In this document: positions 6,473 through 10,659 of the stretch, one piece after another
Numbering within the stretch: position 1 is the first letter of the stretch
How the letters are laid out: each line of letters opens with the position of its first letter
DNA from: Calidifontimicrobium sp964618555
GTDB lineage: Bacteria; Pseudomonadota; Gammaproteobacteria; Burkholderiales; Burkholderiaceae_C
Assembly: GCA_964618555.1 (NCBI GenBank)
Contig: CAZUBF010000126.1
Location: 1-10,659, forward strand
Length of the DNA: 10,659 bases
Direction: 5' to 3'
Notes under the pieces: generated by a model
Database searches by the model: none
What the model was told of the DNA's origin: nothing
Seen by the model: only the letters and a program-made list of their open reading frames with translations
Program-made: the position numbers and the translations under genes

Positions 6473-6503
6473 AATGTAGCACGGCGGTGCTGCAGTGCGT
6501 CAA
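6473..6503 (-). promoter_or_regulatory. Candidate promoter for the aroG leader/aroG transcript
   Basis: On the minus strand, TTGACG (6503-6498; 5 of 6 to the -35 consensus) is followed after 19 nt by TACATT (6478-6473; 4 of 6 to the -10). The -10 is preceded by TGC, an extended -10 element that can compensate for the long spacer. Transcription would start near 6466, just ahead of the leader ATG at 6463. A dyad AGCAC-ggcg-GTGCT (6478-6491) sits in the spacer next to the -10 and could be an operator, but I recognise no regulator for it. Confidence 0.6.
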
Positions 6504-6555
6504 GCGCAGCGGCCACCGGCGTGGTCGGCAGGAGACGCCGGCGCGGCGACAGGGC

Positions 6556-6561
6556 TACAGT
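6556..6561 (+). promoter_or_regulatory. Candidate -10 for uup
   Basis: TACAGT, 27 nt before the uup ATG, is the best -10-like hexamer in the short space between the divergent aroG promoter and uup. The -35 position is a poor match, so this is only a weak call. Nothing else is seen between 6504 and 6588. Confidence 0.25.
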
Positions 6562-6588
6562 GCCGCGTCTGCCCGCCCCGCCCCTGTG

Positions 6589-8457
6589 ATGGCCGTCCTG
6601 TCGCTCGCCAACGCCCACCTCGCCTACGGCCACGTGCCGCTGCTCGACGGCGCGGGCTTCGCGCTCGACGCCGGCGAGCGGCTCGGGCTGATCGGGCGCA
6701 ACGGCGCGGGCAAGTCGTCGCTGCTGAGGATCGTCGCCGGGCTGGACAGGGCCGACGACGGACTGCTGCAGCTGACGCAGGGGCTGCGCATCCGCTACGT
6801 GGCCCAGGAGCCGGTGTTCGACGACGCCGTGACCGTGTTCGACGCGGTCGCCGACGGCGTGGCCGAGGCGCGCGCGCTGCGCGCGCAGTACGAGGCGCAC
6901 GCGCCGGGCACCGACCTCGACGCGCTGCAGACGCGCATCGAGGCACTCGGCGCGTGGAACTGGGAGACTCGCGTGCACACCACACTGCAGCGGCTGGGCC
7001 TGGACGGCGCACGGCGCCTCGGCGAGCTGTCGGGCGGACTGCGCAAGCGCGTCGCGCTGGCCCAGGCGCTGGTGGCGTTGCCCGACGTGCTGCTGCTCGA
7101 CGAGCCGACGAACCACCTCGACCTCGACGCGATCGCCTGGCTCGAGGGACTGCTGCGCGACTTTGCCGGCAGCGTGATCGTCGTGACGCACGACCGCGCG
7201 TTCCTCGACGCGGTGTGCACGCGCATCCTCGAACTCGACCGGGGCCAGATCCGCAGCTACCCGGGCAACTTCGCCGCCTACGAACGCGCGAAGGACGAGC
7301 AGCTCGCCGCGGAGGCGCTGGCGAACGCGCGCGCCGACAAGCTGCTCGCGCAGGAGGAGGTGTGGATCCGCAAGGGCGTCGAGGCGCGGCGCACGCGCAG
7401 CGTCGCGCGCGTGCAGCGGTTGCAGGCGCTGCGTGCGCAGCGCGCCGCGAGGCGCGAGGCGCTGGGCCAGGTGCGGCTCGAGGTCGACGCCGGAATGCGC
7501 AGCGGGCGCATCGTCGCCGAGCTGCGCGACGTCACCATGCGATTCGGGGACAAGCTCGTCGTCGACCGCTTCAGCGCGACGATCCTGCGCGGCGACAAGG
7601 TCGGCCTGATCGGGCCCAACGGCGCCGGCAAGACGACGCTGCTCAAGCTGATCCTCGGCGAGGTGCAGCCCACCTCGGGCACGGTGCGCCAGGGCACGAA
7701 GCTGCAAGTGGCGTACTTCGACCAGATGCGTACCGCGCTGGACCTGGACGCGACGCTGGCCGACACGATCAGTCCCGGCAGCGAATGGATCGACACCGCC
7801 GGCGGCCGCAAGCACGTGATGAGCTACCTCGGCGACTTCCTGTTCGCACCCGAGCGCGCAAACTCGCCGGTGCGCACGCTGTCCGGCGGCGAGCGCAACC
7901 GCCTGCTGCTCGCGCGCCTGTTCGCGCTGCCGGCCAACGTGCTGGTGCTCGACGAGCCGACGAACGACCTCGACATCGACACGCTCGAACTGCTCGAACA
8001 ACTGCTCCAGGACTATCGCGGCACGGTGTTCCTGGTCAGCCACGACCGGCGTTTCCTCGACAACGTCGTCACCAGCACGATCGCCCACGAGGGCGAGGGC
8101 CGATGGCGCGAGTACGAAGGCGGCTACGAAGACTGGAAGGCGCAGCGCGAGCGAGGCCTCGCGGCCGCGGTGGCTGCGCGGGTGACGGCGCCGAAGCCCG
8201 CGCCTGCCGCGTCGCCGCCGGCCGCGCCGAAGCCGGCGCGCAAGCTCGGCTTCAAGGAGCAGCGTGAGCTCGACGAGCTGCCGGCGCGCATCGACGCGCT
8301 CGAGGCCGAGCAGAAATCGCTGGCCGAAAGGCTGGCCAGCGCCGACCTTTATACGCGCGAGCCGCAGGCGGTCGCCGGGCTGCAGGCACGCTACGCGCAG
8401 ATCGAAGACGAGCTGATGGCCGCGCTCGAGCGCTGGGAAGCGCTCGGCGCCCGGTAG
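6589..8457 (+). CDS. uup: ABC-F family ATPase Uup
   Basis: Encodes 622 aa with two fused ABC ATPase domains and no membrane segments, as in the ribosome-associated ABC-F proteins. Domain 1 has Walker A GRNGAGKS (36-43), signature LSGG (147-150) and Walker B LLLDEPTNHLD (168-178). The ABC-F linker (about 240-300) contains AQEEVWIRKGVEARRTR. Domain 2 has GPNGAGKTT (342-350), LSGGE (431-435) and VLVLDEPTNDLD (451-462). An Ala/Pro/Lys linker (about 530-550) leads to a C-terminal coiled coil (about 555-622) starting LGFKEQRELDELP and ending near FERWE-like LERWEALG. That C-terminal domain, which binds DNA in E. coli Uup, separates it from EttA and YheS. ATG 6589 matches the family N-terminus; the 44 upstream in-frame codons overlap the aroG leader region and are not coding. 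Family roles include relief of ribosome stalling and effects on precise transposon excision. Confidence 0.95.
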   Translation: MAVLSLANAHLAYGHVPLLDGAGFALDAGERLGLIGRNGAGKSSLLRIVAGLDRADDGLLQLTQGLRIRYVAQEPVFDDAVTVFDAVADGVAEARALRAQYEAHAPGTDLDALQTRIEALGAWNWETRVHTTLQRLGLDGARRLGELSGGLRKRVALAQALVALPDVLLLDEPTNHLDLDAIAWLEGLLRDFAGSVIVVTHDRAFLDAVCTRILELDRGQIRSYPGNFAAYERAKDEQLAAEALANARADKLLAQEEVWIRKGVEARRTRSVARVQRLQALRAQRAARREALGQVRLEVDAGMRSGRIVAELRDVTMRFGDKLVVDRFSATILRGDKVGLIGPNGAGKTTLLKLILGEVQPTSGTVRQGTKLQVAYFDQMRTALDLDATLADTISPGSEWIDTAGGRKHVMSYLGDFLFAPERANSPVRTLSGGERNRLLLARLFALPANVLVLDEPTNDLDIDTLELLEQLLQDYRGTVFLVSHDRRFLDNVVTSTIAHEGEGRWREYEGGYEDWKAQRERGLAAAVAARVTAPKPAPAASPPAAPKPARKLGFKEQRELDELPARIDALEAEQKSLAERLASADLYTREPQAVAGLQARYAQIEDELMAALERWEALGAR

Positions 8458-8664
8458 GCGGTAGGACGAGCGATCCGCGGCGCGCCTTCGCGGCACCTCG
8501 ACCTCGCCCCGCGCAGGGGCCCTGCCCGCCCCGCGGGCCGCCGTCGGCGCCACCGGCAACGCCCGATCGGCCACGGTCGCGGGGTGGCGCGTCGGCGGGC
8601 GATGTCTGCGGGCGGCAGACTTTGCGGGACGGGGCACCGGCAAGCCCCGCCGGTTCGATCACTC
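8458..8664. other. Non-coding interval after uup, GC-rich palindromes only
   Basis: No credible gene is seen here. It holds GC-rich palindromic stretches, the clearest being GCAGGGGCCCTGC (8513-8525; 5-bp arms around a 3-nt centre) soon after the uup stop. None is followed by a T-run, so no confident terminator can be called. From about 8655 the composition becomes distinctly more AT-rich, marking the ahpC regulatory region. Confidence 0.5.
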
Positions 8665-8701
8665 ATCGACATTGGCTATCGCCGGCATTCCCGCAATCAA
8701 T
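8665..8701 (+). promoter_or_regulatory. Candidate OxyR binding site upstream of ahpC
   Basis: Two 15-nt half-sites, ATCGACATTGGCTAT (8665-8679) and ATTCCCGCAATCAAT (8687-8701), are separated by 7 nt, exactly the spacing of the tetrameric OxyR motif ATAG-N7-CTAT-N7-ATAG-N7-CTAT. By my count, 13 of 20 specified positions match, and the first half-site keeps a full CTAT. The site ends against the -35 position of the predicted ahpC promoter, the usual place for OxyR activation, and ahpC is a classical OxyR target. The match is imperfect, so this rests on spacing and context. Confidence 0.5.
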
Positions 8702-8706
8702 CCAAG

Positions 8707-8729
8707 AGATGCTGCACTGCATCTAAGAT
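8707..8729 (+). promoter_or_regulatory. Candidate ahpC -10 with a spacer dyad
   Basis: TAAGAT (8724-8729) matches the -10 consensus at 4 of 6 positions and predicts a start near 8736. The -35 position (about 8701-8706) is weak, as expected of an activator-dependent promoter. A perfect 6-bp dyad AGATGC-N6-GCATCT (8707-8724) fills the spacer and touches the -10; it could be an operator, but I know no matching factor. Confidence 0.45.
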
Positions 8730-8733
8730 ATCG

Positions 8734-8776
8734 CCTGTCGATTCTTCGTTTTCAATCAACCATCTCTATCGACAGG
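8734..8776 (+). repeat. Inverted repeat spanning the ahpC 5' end and Shine-Dalgarno
   Basis: CCTGTCGAT (8734-8742) and ATCGACAGG (8768-8776) are a perfect 9-bp inverted repeat with a 25-nt, AT-rich spacer. The 3' arm includes the AGG of the ahpC Shine-Dalgarno AGGAG (8774-8778). The 5' arm begins at about the predicted transcription start. In RNA it would be a 5'-terminal stem hiding the ribosome site. As DNA it could instead be a regulator site. Confidence 0.6.
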
Positions 8777-8784
8777 AGCTCGTG

Positions 8785-9348
8785 ATGACCGTGATCAACA
8801 CCCCAGTCCAGCCGTTCAAGACCACCGCCTTCCACAACGGCAAGTTCGTGGAAGTGAGCGATAACTCGCTCAAAGGGAAGTGGTCTGTCCTGATCTTCAT
8901 GCCGGCGGCGTTCACCTTCAACTGCCCGACCGAGGTCGAGGACGCGGCCGACAACTACGCCCAGTTCAGGGACCTGGGTGCCGAGGTTTACATCGTGACC
9001 ACCGACACGCACTTCTCGCACAAGGTCTGGCACGAGACCAGCCCGGCCGTGGGCAAGGCGCGGTTCCCGCTGGTCGGCGACCCGACGCACACGCTCACGC
9101 GCATGTTCGGCGTGCACATCGAGGAAGAGGGCCTGGCGCTGCGTGGCACCTTCATCGTCAACCCCGACGGCGTCGTCAAGACCGCCGAGGTGCACGACAA
9201 CGCGATCGCGCGTGACGTCAAGGAGACGCTGCGCAAGCTGAAGGCGGCGCAGTACGTCGCCAAGAACCCGGGCCAGGTCTGCCCGGCCAAGTGGAACGAG
9301 GGCGCCAAGACGCTGACCCCCTCGCTGGACCTGGTCGGCAAGATCTGA
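8785..9348 (+). CDS. ahpC: Alkyl hydroperoxide reductase subunit C (peroxiredoxin)
   Basis: Encodes 187 aa, the exact size of enterobacterial AhpC. It is a typical 2-Cys peroxiredoxin that reduces H2O2, organic hydroperoxides and peroxynitrite in the cytoplasm and is recycled by AhpF. The peroxidatic Cys47 sits in FTFNCPTEVED, with the active-site Thr and Pro of PxxxTxxC present in P40-AAFTFNC. The resolving Cys166 lies in GQVCPAKW, and the C-terminus SLDLVGKI is conserved. TDTHFSHKVWH and KAAQYVA are also family signatures. ATG 8785 has AGGAG (8774-8778) at 6-nt spacing; the in-frame extension back to 8584 is promoter DNA. Candidate OxyR control and a 5' hairpin lie upstream; ahpF follows after 301 nt. 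Confidence 0.98.
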   Translation: MTVINTPVQPFKTTAFHNGKFVEVSDNSLKGKWSVLIFMPAAFTFNCPTEVEDAADNYAQFRDLGAEVYIVTTDTHFSHKVWHETSPAVGKARFPLVGDPTHTLTRMFGVHIEEEGLALRGTFIVNPDGVVKTAEVHDNAIARDVKETLRKLKAAQYVAKNPGQVCPAKWNEGAKTLTPSLDLVGKI

Positions 9349-9375
9349 TCGGGTCCGCCCGCGACGCGCTTCACG

Positions 9376-9395
9376 CCCCCTCGAGGGGGGGGGGG
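9376..9395. repeat. CCCCC-TCGA-GGGGG palindrome running into a G11 tract
   Basis: Five C, TCGA and then eleven consecutive G (9385-9395), 27 nt after the ahpC stop. The CCCCCTCGAGGGGG palindrome is of a kind I recall as common between genes in Leptothrix/Rubrivivax-type genomes, so it may be one copy of a dispersed intergenic repeat. The long G run may vary in length or be a sequencing error. Confidence 0.5.
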
Positions 9396-9405
9396 CGAGC
9401 CCGGA

Positions 9406-9432
9406 CACGGAAGGTCCAGCGGACCTTTCGTG
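9406..9432 (+). repeat. Strong stem-loop between ahpC and ahpF
   Basis: CACGGAAGGTCC (9406-9417), a 3-nt loop AGC and GGACCTTTCGTG (9421-9432) form a 12-bp stem with one G-U wobble as plus-strand RNA; on the minus strand the wobble becomes an A-C mismatch. Without a T-run it is more likely a 3'-end stabiliser or attenuating barrier for ahpC mRNA than a full terminator. Confidence 0.55.
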
Positions 9433-9485
9433 GCTGGCGCGGAACCGCGTCGCAAGGCCCGGTGCGGCCTGCACGGCCTGCCGAC

Positions 9486-9504
9486 GGTCCGGCGCAGCCG
9501 GATC
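9486..9504 (+). repeat. Second stem-loop between ahpC and ahpF
   Basis: GGTCCGGC (9486-9493), a 3-nt loop GCA and GCCGGATC (9497-9504) make an 8-bp stem with one G-U wobble. It has the same 3-nt-loop style as the hairpin at 9406-9432. Confidence 0.4.
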
Positions 9505-9580
9505 TGCGGCGGCCGCTGGACGGGCGGCCCGGCCCGCCTCGTCGTCTGCCACACCGACTGAGCACCTCCGGGCCCAGTCG

Positions 9581-9602
9581 CCAGGGCCTCGCCGGGCCTT
9601 GG
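9581..9602 (+). repeat. Third stem-loop upstream of ahpF
   Basis: CCAGGGCC (9581-9588), a 6-nt loop and GGCCTTGG (9595-9602) form an 8-bp stem with one G-U wobble, 48 nt before the ahpF start. The rest of 9349-9649 is GC-rich non-coding DNA with no gene that I can support and no clear separate promoter for ahpF. Confidence 0.35.
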
Positions 9603-9649
9603 CGTTCGGGCCGGGACCGCCCCGCACATCACAACTTCAGGAGATCGCC

Positions 9650-10659
9650 ATGCTCGACGCCAACCTCAAGGACCAGCTCGCCGCCTACCTCGGCCGCATC
9701 ACCGAGCCGGTGGAACTGGTCGCTACGCTCGACGACCGTCCCGAGTCGTCGCAGATGCGCGAGCTGCTCGACACGATCGCCGGTCTCAGTGACAAGGTGA
9801 GCGCTCGCTTCGATGGTGACGACGCGCGGCGGCCGTCGTTCCAGATCACGCGCGCCGGCGCCGACATGGGCGTGCGCTTCGCTGCCGTGCCGATGGGCCA
9901 CGAGTTCACGTCGCTGGTGCTCGCGCTGCTGCAGGCCGGTGGCCACCCGCCCAAGGTCGACGCCGAGGTGATCGAGCAGATCCAGGCGTTGCGCCCCGAA
10001 GGCGAGCTGGTGTTCGAGACCTGGATGAGCCTGACCTGCCACAACTGCCCCGATGTCGTGCAGGCGCTGAACCTGATGGCGGTGCTCAACCCGCGCATCC
10101 GCCACGTCGCGATCGACGGCGCTCTGTTCCAGCAGGAGGTCGAGCAGCGCCAGATCATGGCCGTGCCGACCGTGTTGCTGAACGGCCAGCCGTTCGCGTC
10201 GGGCCGCATGGAGCTTGCCGAGATCCTGGCCATGGTCGACACGGGCGCGGCGGCGCGCGACGCCGCCAAGCTCGGCGCCAAGGCGCCGTACGACGTGCTG
10301 ATCGTCGGCGGCGGCCCGGCCGGCGCCGCCGCGGCGGTGTATGCCGCGCGCAAGGGCATCCGCACCGGCGTCGTCGCCGAGCGCTTCGGCGGCCAGACGC
10401 TGGACACGCTGGCGATCGAGAACTACATCTCGGTGCTCGAGACCGACGGCCCCAAGTTCGCCGCGGCGCTGGAGGCGCACGTGCGCGCCTACGACGTGGA
10501 CATCATGAACAGCCAGCGCGTCGCGTCGCTGGAACCGGCGTCCACGCCCGGCGGCCTGGCGAGCGTGACGCTGGCCAACGGCGCCGAGCTGAAGGCGAGG
10601 GCGGTGATCCTGTCGACCGGCGCGCGCTGGCGCAACGTCGGCGTGCCCGGCGAGCAGGA
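9650..10659 (+). CDS. ahpF: Alkyl hydroperoxide reductase subunit F, 5' part (3' end outside window)
   Basis: A 336-residue N-terminal portion of the ~520-aa flavoprotein disulfide reductase that transfers electrons from NADH through FAD and two CxxC centres to AhpC. It starts MLDANLKDQLAAYLGRI. The tandem thioredoxin-like N-terminal domain (about 1-195) holds redox-active C130-H-N-C133 in SLTCHNCPDVV and the cis-Pro loop MAVPTV. The FAD domain begins YDVLIVGGGPAGAAAAVYAARKG, with GGQTLDT, ENYI and ILSTGARWR following, as in thioredoxin reductases. The window ends before the second CxxC pair and the NADH domain. The ATG is preceded by AGGAG (9639-9643) at 6-nt spacing. The frame is open from start to window end, with no frameshift. 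Confidence 0.97.
   Translation, partial: MLDANLKDQLAAYLGRITEPVELVATLDDRPESSQMRELLDTIAGLSDKVSARFDGDDARRPSFQITRAGADMGVRFAAVPMGHEFTSLVLALLQAGGHPPKVDAEVIEQIQALRPEGELVFETWMSLTCHNCPDVVQALNLMAVLNPRIRHVAIDGALFQQEVEQRQIMAVPTVLLNGQPFASGRMELAEILAMVDTGAAARDAAKLGAKAPYDVLIVGGGPAGAAAAVYAARKGIRTGVVAERFGGQTLDTLAIENYISVLETDGPKFAAALEAHVRAYDVDIMNSQRVASLEPASTPGGLASVTLANGAELKARAVILSTGARWRNVGVPGEQ

Noticed and set aside
6461..6503. TyrR or TrpR operator in the aroG promoter.
   Set aside because: I looked for TGTAAA-N6-TTTACA-like and TrpR-like dyads and saw none. The AGCAC-ggcg-GTGCT dyad fits neither.
6457..6588. A longer uup start 44 codons upstream of ATG 6589.
   Set aside because: The extension overlaps the aroG promoter and leader and has no similarity to the Uup N-terminus, which fits MAVLSLANAHLAYG.
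5170..8643. A 1157-codon open frame on the minus strand that continues upstream from aroG.
   Set aside because: Only the first 373 codons from ATG 6291 match a known protein. The rest runs antisense through uup, has the low-complexity Arg/Ala/Val composition of a GC-rich shadow frame, and would read through the attenuator terminator.
8584..8784. An ahpC start 67 codons upstream.
   Set aside because: The extra codons are promoter and leader DNA; the ATG at 8785 has an ideal ribosome site and gives the standard 187-aa AhpC.
9629..10480. A 283-codon minus-strand open frame over ahpF.
   Set aside because: It covers DNA whose plus-strand frame encodes unmistakable AhpF (CHNC and GGGPAGA motifs).
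1..10659. CRISPR arrays, tRNA/rRNA genes, insertion sequences, prophage or defence genes.
   Set aside because: No regularly spaced repeats, tRNA-like cloverleaf, transposase motifs or target-site duplications were seen; every long gene is an ordinary metabolic, stress or translation gene.

Overview
The window is very GC-rich (roughly 70% by eye) and protein-dense, with strong G/C third-position bias. The gene content and the near-consensus -10 style hexamers point to a betaproteobacterium of the Burkholderiales (Rubrivivax/Leptothrix/Methylibium-like). That placement is inferred from protein resemblance and base composition, because no rRNA or other marker is present. The content is chromosomal housekeeping; I see no phage, IS element, CRISPR array or tRNA.

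Layout. (1) 1-693 (+): the 3' part of a spoVR-family gene, interrupted by a 10-N assembly gap that breaks the reading frame. (2) 725-1429 (-): a PmtA-like SAM-dependent methyltransferase. Upstream of it on the same strand, 1479-2897 (-) encodes a GlcD/D-lactate-dehydrogenase-type flavoprotein. (3) Divergent from that flavoprotein, 2987-3562 (+) encodes a PduO-type cob(I)alamin adenosyltransferase. It is followed after 18 nt by an L-2-hydroxyglutarate-oxidase-like flavoprotein (3581-4738, +). (4) On the minus strand, a class I DAHP synthase (aroG, 5170-6291) is followed by a 103-aa uncharacterised ORF (4809-5120). (5) uup, an ABC-F ATPase (6589-8457, +), is divergent from aroG. (6) ahpC (8785-9348, +) and the 5' two-thirds of ahpF (9650 to the end, +) encode the alkyl hydroperoxide reductase pair.

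The most interesting signal is the 5' leader of aroG (about 6333-6503, minus strand). It holds a promoter, a 24-codon leader peptide with aromatic run Phe-Phe-Phe-Ala-Tyr-Phe-Trp-Phe, a canonical terminator (12-bp stem plus T8) 41 nt before aroG, and a competing antiterminator. The antiterminator 5' arm lies inside the leader codons just after the aromatic run. This is the full layout of a ribosome-mediated transcription attenuator that senses phenylalanine (perhaps also Tyr/Trp) and controls the first step of the shikimate pathway.

A second regulatory cluster precedes ahpC. It has an OxyR-like site abutting the -35 position, a promoter with a dyad in its spacer, and a 9-bp inverted repeat that would pair the very 5' end of the mRNA with the ahpC Shine-Dalgarno sequence. 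The 301-nt ahpC-ahpF gap carries a series of GC-rich stem-loops and a G11 tract, which may uncouple expression of the two subunits.
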